Source: Perca fluviatilis
Lineage: Eukaryota > Chordata > Actinopteri > Perciformes > Percidae
Length of the DNA: 64,000 nt
NCBI RefSeq assembly: GCF_010015445.1
Contig: NC_053119.1
Coordinates: forward strand, 6,706,550 to 6,770,549
Reading direction: 5' to 3'
Notes under the pieces: generated by a model
Told to the model about the DNA's origin: nothing
Databases searched by the model: none
Seen by the model: only the letters and a program-made list of their open reading frames with translations
Position numbers and translations under genes: made by a program
Part shown: positions 36,136-48,348 of the stretch, piece by piece
Layout: the number at the start of each line of letters is the position of its first letter
How positions within the stretch are numbered: position 1 is the first letter of the stretch

Positions 36136-36739
36136 GTCAGCAGCTGACAGCAGAGAGAAGCTCCAGCAGCCTTTTCTGCATTGTAAGTAGATTTTTTTAC
36201 ATATTATTTATATGGGCTGTCCCACTTTATCACATCCAGGCCTCAAACAATGACTGACCCACTTGCTGCTGTGAAGGCTAAAACACTCTCAGAGGACAGC
36301 AGTACTATCTTGATACTTAAATACTGGTTTCTAACATACAGAACTTTACTTATATACGTATACTGTTAGTTTTCATACAGTCCAGGCAGAACAACGTTCA
36401 TAACAGGCTCAAACACATAAGAACAATAAAGAAAACGACTACGGGGGCTTTCACACCTGCCTCACTTAGTCTGATTGAATTGCACTTATGGAGAAAAAGA
36501 AAAACAATTTTGTGCTCTCGAGTTAATCATTATTTTTTGTGAGATAAAGCCGCTTTCAAGCTCTGTTTCTCACTCTCTTCTCGGCCACAACAAAGTCACA
36601 AAACCACTGCTTAATGAAAGATATACAGATTTAACGGCTGCCTCCGCACACAGAACAACATCACTGAACAGACAGCTTTTTGTCCCACATTCCTGCTCCG
36701 AGACAAAACCCACAATTTGTGTGGCTTTCGTTGGCCGAG

Positions 36740-36770
<31 letters not shown>

Positions 36771-36773
36771 CAC
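36740..36773. repeat. (CA)n microsatellite
   Basis: About sixteen CA units with one CG interruption. Confidence 0.95.
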
Positions 36774-37556
36774 CTTTCCAAAGATTACAAAACACCTTCA
36801 TGTACAGTATGTTGATCTTTCATCCTCTTTCACTTCACTGAGTCTACGTTCACTGAACAATCAGTGTATTATTAATTTTTAAACACATGTAGCAGGAACG
36901 CTACGTGGAAATGAACAAGTCTGCGTTTTTATGCACAGCAGCTTCAGTTATTCTTTAAAAAACGGACATTGTTGGGGTCGGGAGGGACTGAAGCGTATAT
37001 TGTTTATTTAATTTTTAGAAAAAGAAGCAAGACAAGCAAGCAATTTCTTTGGACCCTCTACCCTTGACTTAGAAAAAATACTGCAATACCCTCTGTCAAA
37101 TAACTCAACATATGGTTTAATAAAGTCCTCCTAAATAAACAGATATTACAGCAGGTGAATGAGGGCACCTGGCACAGGCTTTTAAATGTACAGATATAAT
37201 AAACTAGTAAGATTTATTAATCTAAAGCATTACAGACTGTACGATTTGAATGTCAAGAGATGCCGTATATATGAGATATGAATGTGTACATGACATATAG
37301 AATGCAAAAGTTTTATTTTGACTCATGAAATCAAATCAACGTCATAAGATTGGATCAGTCTATGATCAACTTCTCCCGTACTGATTTATGTGAAGTTATG
37401 TTGGGGGGGGGGTTACAGCAGCTGAGTCAGCAGAGAGGAACAAACGAACAAACAAAGTTCTGCAGAGAATAATCAGGTTCACTCTGCGTGAGGACATGCG
37501 GCTTCACAGCTGCTTCAGTGCTGGAATGTAAGAAAGTACATTTAATCGAGTACTAC

Positions 37557-38088
37557 TTAAAGCGCCCATATTCTGCTCATTTTCAGGTTCGTAATTGTAT
37601 TTAGAAGTTGTACCAGAATAGGTTTACGTGGTTTAATTTTCAAAAAACACCATATTTTTGTTGTACTGCACAGTCTCACACTCTCTCACTGCTGCAGCTC
37701 CTCTTTTCACCTTGTGTTCAGGTCTCTGTTTTAGCTACAGAGTGAGACCTCTTTTCTTCTGTACTATCTTTGATTGCACTTGCACATGCGCAGTAGCTCA
37801 GATCCTAGATCATGTCAGCTAGCTCCATAGACAGTAAAAGAAAGGCTGTTTCTCTAACTTCGGTCAGTTACAAGGCAGTATTAGCTGGGAGACTTCTTCT
37901 AAACGAGGGCGCACATGTAAGTAGTTCTTTTGTAGATTATGGTGAACTTGTGTGTGTTGTAGCAGTGCTTTGCTATTGAGAACGATGTAGCATGCTAGTG
38001 CTAGCATGCTAGCGTGTGGAAGCAGCAGAGACACAAAATAACACTCCAAATCCCAGAAAAAGTGATTTTTTTCATAATATGGGCACTG
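37557..38088. mobile_element. Family E MITE, copy 1 (diverged)
   Basis: The ends AAAGCGCCCATATTCTGC and CATAATATGGGCACT are near-inverse. Shares TCATTTTCAGGTTC, GCTGCAGCTCCTCTTTTCAC and TGTTTTAGCTACAGAGTGAG with the copy at 48159. Confidence 0.65.
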
Positions 38089-38253
38089 CAGAGTACAAAT
38101 GTGAGGTACTTTGTCTGACAGCTTTAGTTTAGATAGATTAATAGATTTTTGAAATATACAAAGTTGTACAGTACAACATGTACAAGTGCAGCTCAAATGA
38201 TTAATCAACTGACTTACTGGCAACTAATCATGTTAATAGTTGTACTGTAGTAT

Positions 38254-38375
38254 TCAATTCAATTTTATTTAGAGTGTCAAATCCCAACAGGAATTATCTC
38301 AGGACACTTTACAGATAGAGTAGGTCTAGACCTGCTCTAATTTACAAAAACCAAACAATAGTAACAATGTTGAGG
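38254..38375 (-). mobile_element. LINE 3' tail fragment (TTGAA-type)
   Basis: Starts CAATTCAATTTTATTTAG and contains TAGAGTAGGTCTAGACC, the inverse of the tail at 41090-41312. The coding part is absent. Confidence 0.6.
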
Positions 38376-38885
38376 TTTGCGGAGTTTTCCCTTCCGTTAT
38401 AAGGCTAAAGTCGCCTACACATGATCGGCGGCACCGACGCGCACTCGGATTTGCCGCTCTGCGCTGCGCTCAAAGTTAAAATTATTTCAAGTTTGACCTA
38501 GTTGCCACTGACTTTTTTTCGAAGCGCAACCAATGAGATGACAGCTGTACGTGACGTAATAGCCAGAAGCGACACATATTGCCAACGATATCAGAAACCG
38601 GGAAAAAAAGCTCATCCCCCGTGTCTGAACTGTACAACACCTTTTTAAAGACGCATCACGGTCGAGGTCATTATCTTCACTTGAGTTTCTGCGCGCGAAA
38701 GTCGACGGACGACAACAATTTCTAAACACATCCAAGCTGAGAAATAGAGAGAGAGTTGTGTGGCGCTGATAGTCTTAATTAGCTTTGTAGCAACTCATTT
38801 GGCAATGGCTTGAATGTAACGGACGTTCATTAATATCAAAAAGTTACGCACTAAAGCTTTAATGAGATGCGTTGGATCATTAGGT
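38376..38885. other. Unassigned intronic sequence
   Basis: No gene seen. CTACACATGATCGGCGGCAC near 38420 looks like repeat wording. Confidence 0.45.
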
Positions 38886-38893
38886 AACATTTT

Positions 38894-39539
38894 AAAGTGC
38901 TCATATTGTGCTTTTTGGCTTTTTCCCTTTCCTTTATAGTGTTATATATCTTTTTTGTGCATGTTATAGGTTTACAAAGTGAAAAAGCCCAAAGTCCCCC
39001 CAAAGGGACTTACCATCTCCAACAGAAAACACTGTTCACAAACTGCTCCAAACAGATGTTAACACATGTTATAATGCTCGCCTAGCTGCTAGCGTGGCAC
39101 GCCCTCATACTCTGCTTCTGGCTGGCTAGTAGTCCTTACCTAGGTACTGTCAGGGCACGCCCTCATACTCTGCTTCTGACTGGCTAATAGTCCTTACCTA
39201 GGTACTGTCAGGGCACGCCCTCATACTCTGCTTCTGACTGGCTAGTAGTCCTTACCTAGGTACTGTCAGCGCACGCCCTCATACTCTGCTTCTGACTGGC
39301 TAGTAGTCCTTACCTAGCTACTGAGCATGTTCGACTCCCAACAAAGATGGGACAGAAGTGCTATGCCTCACTCTGTAGCTAAAAGAGAGAGCTCAACACA
39401 CAGGGTGAAAAGAGGAGCTGCCGCAATGTGCAGTAAAACAAAAATATGGTGTTTTTTAAAATTAAACCACGTAAACCGATTCTGATATAACCTCTAAATA
39501 CAATTATGAACCTGAAAATGAGCATAATATGAGCACTTT
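38894..39539. mobile_element. Family E MITE, copy 2, with perfect 8-bp target duplication
   Basis: The ends AAAGTGCTCATATT and AATATGAGCACTTT are inverse. Identical AACATTTT lies at 38886-38893 and 39540-39547. It carries four copies of a 58-bp minisatellite inside. Confidence 0.85.
39096..39323. repeat. 58-bp tandem repeat, four copies
   Basis: Units begin GGCACGCCCTCATACTCTGC at 39096, 39154, 39212 and 39270. Copies differ at only a few bases. The family E copy at 48159 has two units in inverse orientation. Confidence 0.95.
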
Positions 39540-39547
39540 AACATTTT

Positions 39548-40656
39548 AAATGCAGAAATTTAACTTGTAACCGTATTCTTTACAGTGTGGTATTAGGATC
39601 TGAATAAATTACCTCCATTACTGCCTGTCTCACTTCCTTAGGAGACAGAGAGACAGTTGATCAGAGAGACAGGTTGATCAAGCCACAGGTTGCTAGTCTT
39701 CTGGTTTCTTTGTGAGACCAAACTCATCAGCAGGTCTAATTGAAATCGTGCTGCATCTCAAACTCATTAGCATATGAAAAGGCTGAGCTCTCCGCAGTGA
39801 GATGAAAACACAGTTTAACTGTTCCATTACACGGCTTACGTACTGATCCTAACTGAGATGTTGTTGGTTTATCTATCACTTCACCTTGACACGAGCCGGG
39901 GATGTTTACAACATTAATCTTCATCGCTGCCGCTCATTAGCTCCAGCGTTAGCTTCACGCCGACAATTTTAATTTATGACCATGTAAAGAAGCTGCCTGC
40001 TCTCCCTTCTTCTTCCATTTGAAATCTCTCCATCCTGCTGATGGAAACCTCTTTCTGTCGGGTCCGATCATTTCTCAGCTGTAATGATTATCTGGAGCTG
40101 CTGGATGTCATTTCACAAAGTCTGGACTTTTCCTCCTTCAGGGGAATGTGAGCAGGTTAAATGAAATGTCCTTCATGAAATCTGTTGCTATTTAAAAAAG
40201 CATTACAGCAGTGTTGCACGTTGAACACCATTTACTGTAAAGGTATACCATGTACAGCCTCAAATACTTTCTCTAAACTACAGAGAGAACCAGACTGACG
40301 TTGAAGACTAGCACTGCAACTGATGAAAATGATTATTTTCATTATTAATGAGTACTTTCATGATGAATCGATTGATCTTTTGGGAGGACAGTCTCAAGAA
40401 AATAATCAGCTGATTAAGCAATACTCAAATACATGTAAATTGTTAATCCTACTTGCAGCCCTCAAACTATCATCACCATTATCATCATCATCGCAGTGTT
40501 TTCCCTGGCTTTTTGTGGAAGGCTGATTTATGCTTCTGCGTCGATTCAACGGTGTACCCCCGCAGACCCCTCTGCGTCGCCGTGATATGTGTTGATATGT
40601 GCACCACAAACAGTTACCTCCTACAAAAAGATGGCTTCTCAGGGTGTAACACCATT
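39548..40656. other. Unassigned intronic sequence
   Basis: No gene supported. Short ATC-rich tract near 40470-40495. Confidence 0.5.
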
Positions 40657-40960
40657 TGCCTGATGGTCTAGTACCGAAATGTTGGCTATCCTTAAAACTT
40701 TTGGTTACACTTTACTTGAAGGTTTGATAAGAGTGAAATGACACGAACGTCGTGAACGTGTCAGAAACATTATAAACAAGTCATAAACGTTTGACATAAC
40801 GCTTCTTTTAGTAAGCGTCATTCGGTTTTTGTCATGACAAGTTATGGATGGGGTTCATGTGTTCATGACAGTGTCATGTCACTCTTATTTAAACACCTTC
40901 AAGTAAAGTGTTACCATGCTTTTATATATTTTTTGCAAGTTAGACAGTGTGCAGGAGTTA
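40657..40960. mobile_element. Repeat interrupted by family J
   Basis: GGTCTAGTACCGAAATGTTG before and TTTTTGCAAGTTAGACAGTG after the family J copy are contiguous near 52505-52560, showing that family J inserted into an older repeat. Confidence 0.65.
40703..40915. mobile_element. Family J MITE, copy 2
   Basis: The ends GGTTACACTTTACTTGAAGG and CACCTTCAAGTAAAGTGTTA are inverse. Flanks AAACTTTT and ATGCTTTT share six of eight bases. Confidence 0.8.
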
Positions 40961-41089
40961 TTATCACCATATCTGTGTCGAAAAAGTTGGAAAAGCTAGA
41001 GCAGATTTCACAACGACTACCTTTGAAGTCACTGTTCCATTATCTTTATTATGACTATTATTGCCACTGTTCATCACACCCCCAACCAA

Positions 41090-41312
41090 AGAGTCTGGGT
41101 CTGTCCCAGGTTTCTTCCTAAAAGGGAGTTTATCCTCGCCACTGTCGCAATAGCCACTGCTAATGCTTGCTCTTGAGAGAATTACTGTAATTGTTGGGGC
41201 TTTGGAAATTATAGAGTGTGGTCTAGACCTACTCTATCTGTAATGTGTCTCGAGATAACTCTTGTTATTATTTGATACTATAAATAAAATTGAATTGAAT
41301 TGAATTAAATAC
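41090..41312 (+). mobile_element. LINE 3' tail fragment (TTGAA-type)
   Basis: Contains GTGGTCTAGACCTACTCTAT, TCTCGAGATAAC and AATAAAATTGAATTGAATTG, a common fish LINE 3' end with a pentameric tail. No coding region left. Confidence 0.65.
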
Positions 41313-42086
41313 ACAACACTCAAAAAGCTTAAAGACAAAACACGCTAAAGAAGTCCAACTACAATTCAGAAGTCTTTTAGTTGCATTCATTCGGCTTAGG
41401 TAGTGCCCAGAACGGCTTGGGTGCTGCACCTAAACCTTCTAATGGCAGGGAAGAGCGTGCATCATCCGGCCTGTCAAACGTCTGCTTGTCCTCCTCATTC
41501 ACTGTTGGGTAACGTTAAGGATTTTAGTCTCCACCGTGTTCGGATGTACGACTCTGCGGAGCGAACACACAGTTATTAGCTCAGCTCAATACAGCTAATT
41601 ACTGACCATTCTTTTGAACAACAAAAGGCTCCAACAGCAGGCAGATGTAATTGTTGGGTTTTTTTGTTTTTTGGGGGGAGGGGGAGGGGGGAGAGGACTG
41701 TGATGCGAGAGCAGAGTTCTCATTAAGTGTGTGGGTGAACGCTGGATTTCTGCAGGGTTTTACAGGATTTATAGACGGGGGAAGAGAAGAAAGAAAATTA
41801 GCACCTTTTAAAGAGAAACAAGGACGTGGTAAGTGTCGCTGCAGGTGTTTCACATTTTTAAAGGAACGAGGAGTTACAGGAAAACCTTCCCTAAAACCAA
41901 CTGTACAAAATGGGAGAAAACATGTGGGGAAACCAATCTGACTGGTCTGCAGTGTAGGGTGTTGGCTAGTGTTGATTCACAGATAAAAACACATACATAC
42001 ATATGTGTATGTATAGATATGTGTATACACACACACACTAGGTTTGAACTAAACCTTTCATAATTACTTTGACCAAATATTTAGAA
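41313..42086. other. Unassigned intronic sequence
   Basis: Contains a G-rich run near 41672-41696 and a short CA tract near 42030. No gene seen. Confidence 0.5.
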
Positions 42087-42094
42087 ACACTTTG

Positions 42095-42527
42095 GGTGTC
42101 ACTTTATTTTACGGTACATTTTTTAAACTTAATAAGACGTACTTTGTCAAAATCAAATTAGACCAAAACTAGAAATAATGTTTTTATTAGACAGTAAACA
42201 AACAGTCATACCCTAATTAAAGGCCGAACACCTAAATATTGCTGTAATTAATACATTAAGAAGAAGACATAATAAGCCTCACTTTGTATCAAATTAGACC
42301 AAAACTAGAATTGATGTGGTCTTTATTTACGTATTTACGTTGTAACTAGTTGCTATAACTAGAAATGCAAATATTTCTGTATTAAACTCAAATACAAAGT
42401 AAGATTATATCTTATTAATGTACTAATTACAGCATCATTTCATCATATTTCACCATGTTTTGGTCTTATTTGATTGAAAGTATGGCTCATTACGTCCTTT
42501 TAATGTACCGTAAAATAAAGTGAGACC
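42095..42527. mobile_element. MITE with perfect 8-bp target duplication
   Basis: The end GGTGTCACTTTATTTTACGG matches the inverse of the right end (GGTCTCACTTTATTTTACGG) with one difference. Identical ACACTTTG lies at 42087-42094 and 42528-42535. The interior repeats CAAATTAGACCAAAACTAGA twice. Superfamily uncertain; 8-bp duplications suggest hAT. Confidence 0.88.
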
Positions 42528-42535
42528 ACACTTTG

Positions 42536-43298
42536 TTTCAGTCTGTATTTGTTGTTGTACATTTCTTCTTGGATAAAAAAGAAAACACACTAAAGCCCCA
42601 GTACACACGTTTTACACCATCTGATCTGACACCCCACTGCCTCCTGGAAAGCACTTTAGGATTTATAGGATACTTTCTGTTGTGATGATATTTTTTTGGC
42701 CGGCTAAAAGGTTTTTCTAAAAGCTGGGCTCGTCTCCACGGGGGCTCTTTGAAGTGGGCTCTCTCTTTGCCCTCCATCATCGTGTAATAATCAGGGAGGG
42801 GTTTGATGGCCAAACAGCAATAGATAGTCACGCTGCCCTGCAGTAAAACCTGCCGGGTTAGGAAGCGGACAGGAGACGGGAAACAAGTCGACACCGTTTG
42901 TAGTGCGGTGGAAACGCGGATCTACACACTTTGGCATTTGAATTCATCTCGAGGAGTCAGACGCTTGGAGATCAGCCATCAGCCGAGGAAATGGCTTAAT
43001 CAGAGTTTAGGAAGTCAAACACATCTCTTTGAAAATGGTAATTAAAAACCAGCATACCTCTATGAAATTCTTTACGTGTAATATAAATATTTGACCTGCT
43101 CATTTTAAAGCTTGAAGGACTTTGGTGGTACTAGAATAACAGTAGTAGTAATAAAAAGTACAAAATTCACCGTTGGCGTTGGTCCCGATGGAGCTCATTT
43201 GGACTAATTCGTTTAACCTGCAACAATGGATCATACTTCATGAAAGGATCACATTTAGTTTGGAAGATCCTAATTTCAAAAGTAACTATAGCTGTCGG
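42536..43298. other. Unassigned intronic sequence
   Basis: No gene recognised on either strand. Confidence 0.5.
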
Positions 43299-43301
43299 GG
43301 T

Positions 43302-43405
43302 GCCTGGTTAGCTCACCTGGTTGAGCCTGCGCCCCATGTGCGGAGGCTCTGTCCCCACTTTTCTGTCTTAATGTGTCCTATCAATAAAGGCAATAAAGGC
43401 AAGAT
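43302..43405 (+). mobile_element. tRNA-derived SINE, internally deleted
   Basis: Starts GGTGCCTGGTTAGCTCACCT, a tRNA-like A box, and ends CCTATCAATAAAGGCAATAA. The B box and middle are missing compared with 48349-48529. Confidence 0.7.
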
Positions 43406-43848
43406 ATTAACACAATAACTAAATGTCTCTGGATTCTTCTTTGCTTTTAGACCACCCAGTGGCCCGTCGCCAAGAGGGAGCGGTGGAGGAAGAATTCAGA
43501 TCATTTACTGACAGAAAAGTACTAAGATCACTGTGAAAATGCTCCACTACTAGTTAAGGTTCTGCATTCAAAAGTTTACTGAAGTAAACGTCTTAGCAAC
43601 ATAACGTAGGCTACTTAATGTACTTTAAGTAAAAGTACTCGTCACAAACATTCAACATCAACATTCACTGGACAGGAAGGGGAGGAAAAACTGTCCTCTG
43701 AAAAGTAACTGAAGCTGTCAGAGTAAAAACGAACAATACTGACCTCTGAGATGTAGTGAGATGTATGTAGTAGAGGTATAAAGTTGCATAAACTTTACTC
43801 TATCCCGCAGGAGAAGTTTAATTTCACGTTGTTGTTGGGTTATTTAAA
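43406..43848. other. Unassigned intronic sequence
   Basis: No gene seen. AAGTACT and AGTAAA words suggest decayed repeat. Confidence 0.45.
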
Positions 43849-44071
43849 CAGGGGTTCTCAAACTTTTTTCAATAATGTACCACATTTGAATTGTGTTTTT
43901 AAGCCAAGTACCCCCTGACCAGCGATAGATTTACCAAACAACAGCCATGTGACTGAAAAACATTTAAATGGTGATGAAAAAAAGGCAACAAAAACTTAAA
44001 AAAATAAACAGTAAAAGCATGGAAAATGTCGGTAGAAATAAGGAAGTAAGGCAAGAATAGGTGGAAAATAG

Positions 44072-44567
44072 TAGCCTGGGAAAACCCTGACGAATTTCGG
44101 GCAAATTTGAGATTTGCTCTACAAGTCAGTCTGGCCAAGAGCTCATTCAAGCCCATTTCCAATTTTTCCAAATTGTGGCACCAATCACAACCGTTGAGGC
44201 GGGCTTTACACCAATCACAACCGTTGAGGCGGGTTCTACACCAATCACAACCGTTGAGGCGGGCTTTACACCAATCACAACCGTTGAGGCGGGCTTTACA
44301 CCAATCACAACCGTTGAGGCGGGCTTTACACGATGATGATAGCGCAGCGGCGGCGAGCAGTTTTTTTTTTACATTCAACATGATGGCTACCGAAGCGCAA
44401 GCGACCCGTTGATACCGCTGTCGGCGCTACGTCACCCGGATCGTTGGTCTGATTGGTTGAAGCCCAATTGCGCCCAGAGGCATTTGAGCGGCGTCTGTTG
44501 GCGACGCCCCTTTGGAAATGGGCTGCGAATTAAGCTTTCCCAGACCCACTGGTGTCAACCAAGCTAG
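44072..44567. mobile_element. Nested element with 8-bp target duplication and internal 30-bp repeats
   Basis: Identical GAAAATAG at 44064-44071 and 44568-44575 flanks it. The ends TAGCCTGG and CCAAGCTAG are approximate inverses. GCCCATTTCCAA (44151) and TTTGGAAATGGGC (44511) are an inner inverted pair. Confidence 0.75.
44181..44330. repeat. 30-bp tandem repeat, five copies
   Basis: Units start CCAATCACAACCGTTGAGGC at 44181 and every 30 bp. Because 30 is a multiple of three both strands stay open and read as decapeptide repeats (SQPLRRALHQ or ARLNGCDWCK). I judge these non-coding. Confidence 0.95.
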
Positions 44568-44856
44568 GAAAATAGTATCAAAAACTTAGAAAACAGCGAC
44601 AAAAACTTTGTAAAAACTGACAGACTTGTAAAAAAAAAAAACACAGTAGACAAGAACCTTGAAAAAGGAGGAATTGTTTTTTGAAAAAAGCGACAAAAAA
44701 TTCGACAAACTAGGAGAAAAAAAGAAGACAGTAGAATAAAGGAAGGAAGGAAGGCAAGAACAGGTTGAAAATAGTGACAAAAAAAATGCTCACGTACCCC
44801 CTGCAGTCCTCCAAGGTACCCCTTGCCGTACACGTACCCCCATTTGAGAAACACAG

Positions 44857-46369
44857 ATTTTAAAGGTGATCATGATGATGACAAAAACAAATCGGTCAAA
44901 CATTGTTTCCTACAAAGTTGCAGTCGTATATAAATGTAACTTCCTGGAGACAGGGTTTGGTGTTTCATTTATTTTTTTGCATCTCATTTTCTCTAAAGAG
45001 CAAAGAAATGTGGAAATGCCACCAGAAATAATTTAAACTCTCCTAATGCTACAATTAAATGACCCCCAGCAGGCATTTTAAAAAGGAAATAAATTGCCCT
45101 GGTTCTGCTAAATACATACATTGTCTGTCTCTCCCTGTTCCACGAGTGGACTCATTTCTGTGCGTGCTGCCTGCAGCTCATATGTCACCGGAACGAACCC
45201 GTTAACGTCTCCGATGAATAAACCTGATCTGAGTCAGTCTGCAGGATTTTGCTGAAGGTATTAAAAAGTGTTTTTACCCCAGAGAACAAACTGAAATGCC
45301 ATTGAAATGCCACAGCTCTGCTCGCTCTATATTTGGCTCTTAATTTAGCTAGTCGAAGGGAAGCGGCGGCGGCTCGCTCTCGTCTTCTTCTCCTAATGAT
45401 GCGTTTTTAAATGAGCGCAGGTCAGAGGTCGCTTTAAAGGAAAAGGCCACGACGAAGCGGCTTGATCTCTGCGGACGGTTAGTGTGACTCAGGTAGGAGT
45501 TGATGCAGGAAGTGACATCATGTAAAGGTAAAGTGTCCTTTAGCAACATGCTGATGTGAGTGACGAGAGCGTCAGGTAGACGGAGAGAAAGGTCCTTCCT
45601 GGGTTGTTTTTTTTAACTTTGCGTGGAAAAATCTGCCAAAACTGACTTATTAATAACCCTTCTGTAATTCTGTTTTGTTTTAGGCCGTCTTTTGCAACAC
45701 TTTTGTCACTTTAACCACAAGGTTTTGTCACTTTTTTTTATGTCTTTTTCGATTTTTTTATGCGCCTTTTGACGTTTTTGTGTTTTTTTTCTTCCCACGT
45801 TTATTAAATCTTTTTCCAACATTTTTGACTTTTTTCAACGTTCTTTTATGATTTGTTTCTCTCCAAATGGAGCTCAGCGTAAATTCTTGCAGGAAGACTT
45901 CTAACCCTAATCACATTCTCTCTCTGCTACGCTGAACAGCTGTTAGAGGCATTCACGTTCATCTAACCAATCAGAAGCAGCCTCGGAATTTCACGAGCCA
46001 ATCACAGCATGACATCCCTGTTTTAAACCTGTCTGTCTCTCTCTCTGCTGCTCAGTTGTCATTCAGGCTAAGAGCACCACCCTCCTCCTCCCCTTGCTCC
46101 TCCGGTCTTCATCTTCCACGGCTCCTGGTTCCTCCTCCGGGCAAGAATGCCATCGGCTCCTCGGTTCGGTATTCGGGTTCCTCACACCACCATCAGTGTC
46201 TAGACTCCATCCGGGTGGGGGGAGGGATCAGCTTCTGGCTTTCCAACCCCCTAAATATTGATATCATTTTATAATGATGGAGTCTAATCTCCAAAGACTG
46301 TACATGTTTTTTTTAATCATGCATTTGTACAATAAATCTTTGCATATCTGCAACGAAGTCTCTCGTGAT
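44857..46369. other. Unassigned sequence, T-rich in the middle
   Basis: Positions 45605-45855 are T-rich low-complexity (repeated CTTTT and TTTTTG words). No gene recognised. Confidence 0.5.
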
Positions 46370-46557
46370 TGAAATGCTATTAAATTGAATAAAACACCCA
46401 AATCCAATGAATGAAGTGAACTGAGCATTTATTTTACTTGTGAAGAGCGTTGTAGCGAACCATCCACGTTAAATTTGGTTAAAAGAAACCCAAATTTCTG
46501 ATATAGAAACTTTTTGAAAATGGGTCAGATCTTACCCAAGGACGACAGGAGGGTTAA
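46370..46557. mobile_element. piggyBac-like MITE, copy 4 (inverted, partial)
   Basis: Ends GGACGACAGGAGGG-TTAA and contains GGTTAAAAGAAACCCAAATT, the inverse of copy 3. The left terminus is missing. Confidence 0.7.
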
Positions 46558-47586
46558 ATTAAACATCACACAGAAGCCGAGAGTTGCTGATATTTGTCCA
46601 TCTTGAGATAACAAATTAAGTTTTTGTTCTGCTCATATTAAAATGTGCAGTAGATAAGACTTATGAAACTAACTTTCTGTCATATTTGCTGAAACTGACC
46701 CTATGTTCCAGTAGAACTACATGAAGCAGGTCAATTAAAAAACAAATCCGGCTCCTCTGGCTCCACCTACAGCCTGTAGTGTGATTTGCAAAAATCCACC
46801 GCTCCCTGTTCAGATGCACCAATCAGGGCCCAGGGGGTGTCTAACTGCGTGTCAATCACTGCTCATGCACACGCATTCATTCTCCCTTGTGGGGGGAGGG
46901 ACTTAGGAGACCATTTTGGGGCTTAGCAGAAAGGGGGGAGGGACTGAGGAGTTGGCTTTTTTTTTTGGGCTAAGTCCTGGATCTTCACAATCCTACTTAC
47001 AGCACATTTAATTTGTTTAAAAAAAAATTAAAATTAAAAAAACTAATACCAAACTAATGATTTAAATCATCTAGATCCTGCTCTCTGACTGGCTGCTCAA
47101 ATCATATCAGGTGTTCACTTTAAACATCAGCAGTTCAAGCCACTGCTCTATTAAACAGCAGGTAACCATAGCAACAGGACTGTTGCACCAGATGTTTTTA
47201 AGCGAGGTAAAACCCCTCAGCGCCTAATTGTCACAAATCGGACTCCTCAAAGTCATAACTCGGTCGAATCTGAACACACAGACAAGTTGCACATATCTGT
47301 AGATTCAGTGGGACTCACACTTCCACACAAGGCATAACTTTTTAACCGATTTCCGTCACAAATTAACATCCGTAAATCCGCTTAGAAATCATAGCAAAAA
47401 AAAGACACTCTGTACTACAGCAAAACTTGCCTAAGACTCACGACATTTTCAAGTTTTCTTCAGTATCAAAGTAATACAGTGATAGTTGTCCGTACATCCA
47501 TAGGTACACAGCAAATAGGAACTGCTAATAGCTAATTCGGCATGCCTTTAATGCAGCCATTTTGCCAAAAAAATCAAGTTGGAGCC
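46558..47586. other. Unassigned intronic sequence
   Basis: Positions 46790-46975 carry TGCACCAATCAGGGCCCAG and GGGGGGAGGGACT, possible MITE wording. Otherwise nothing. Confidence 0.45.
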
Positions 47587-47646
47587 CACAGCGTACCCAA
47601 TTATGTAATCACTTCACACAGCGTACCCAATTGTGTAATCACTTCA
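47587..47646. repeat. 30-bp tandem duplication
   Basis: CACAGCGTACCCAATTATGT and CACAGCGTACCCAATTGTGT start 30 bp apart. A smaller duplicate of AACTTCAGAAACTGTTAAC follows. Confidence 0.9.
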
Positions 47647-47729
47647 GAAACTGTTAACTGTTAACTTCAGAAACTGTTAACAACTGTGTATGTGTGTTTG
47701 TTGTGTTATGGTTGTCTGTTGTACTGGAT

Positions 47730-47758
47730 GTCTAAAATTTCCCTCGGGATGAATAAAG

Positions 47759-47809
<51 letters not shown>

Positions 47810-47810
47810 G

Positions 47811-47840
<30 letters not shown>
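47730..47840 (+). mobile_element. LINE 3' tail with (TATC)n
   Basis: AAAATTTCCCTCGGGATG followed by AATAAAGTATC and about 20 TATC units (47759-47840), a typical microsatellite-tailed LINE 3' end. Confidence 0.7.
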
Positions 47841-47841
<1 letters not shown>

Positions 47842-48158
47842 TGTATCTTATACATCCTGTTTACATTCCCCTACGAATTATGGGATCCATAATTTCAAAA
47901 CTTAATTTTTTGACTAATTATCCCTCAAATAGAAGTACTGTAAGAAGAAGAATTAATATTGGGATACAGAGCGTTAATTAGTGGGCTCCAAAAGGTTCTT
48001 TTGACAGTCAGGCTAGCTGTTTCTTCCTGTTTCCAGTCTAGGCTACCCATGTCCCAACTCCAGCTCCGTAAACACACAGACATGAGATCTCTTCCCTCAT
48101 CTCACTCTCAGAAATAAAGATAATAAGAGTGTTTCCCAAAACGGTGAACTATCCCCTT
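47841..48158. other. Unassigned intronic sequence
   Basis: No gene or repeat end recognised. Confidence 0.5.
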
Positions 48159-48348
48159 AAAGTGCTCATATTATGCTCATTTTCAGGTTCATAATTGTAT
48201 TTAGAGGTTATATCAGAATAGGTTTATGTGGTTTAGTTTAATTTTCAGAAATTAAATTTTTCTCGTACTGCACATTGCTGCAGCTCCTCTTTTCACCCTG
48301 TGTGTTGAGCTCTCTGTTTTAGCTACAGAGTGAGGCATCGCACTTCTT

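Larger units (their letters stand above)
35781..37556. other. Unassigned sequence with two microsatellites
   Basis: Includes (TC)n at 36113-36135 and (CA)n at 36740-36773, and a poly-G run near 37405. No gene recognised. Confidence 0.55.
43849..44856. mobile_element. hAT-like element carrying a nested insertion
   Basis: The start CAGGGGTTCTCAAACTTTTT and the inverse of the end (CTGTGTTTCTCAAATGGGGG) share the hAT-type CxGxGxTTCTCAAA motif. AAGTACCCCCTG near the left and CGTACCCCCTGCAG near the right pair in opposite senses of the family. Flanks agree at six of eight bases. The interior is A-rich filler plus a second element. Confidence 0.65.

Noticed and set aside
39096..39323. CRISPR-like array of 58-bp units
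   Set aside because: Units are contiguous and nearly identical throughout, i.e. a minisatellite in a MITE.
44181..44330. CRISPR-like array
   Set aside because: Five 30-bp units are directly abutting with no spacers, in a vertebrate genome.
43899..44412. Decapeptide-repeat proteins on both strands
   Set aside because: The frames exist because a 30-bp tandem repeat within a transposon is a multiple of three. The composition and nesting inside mobile elements argue against coding.
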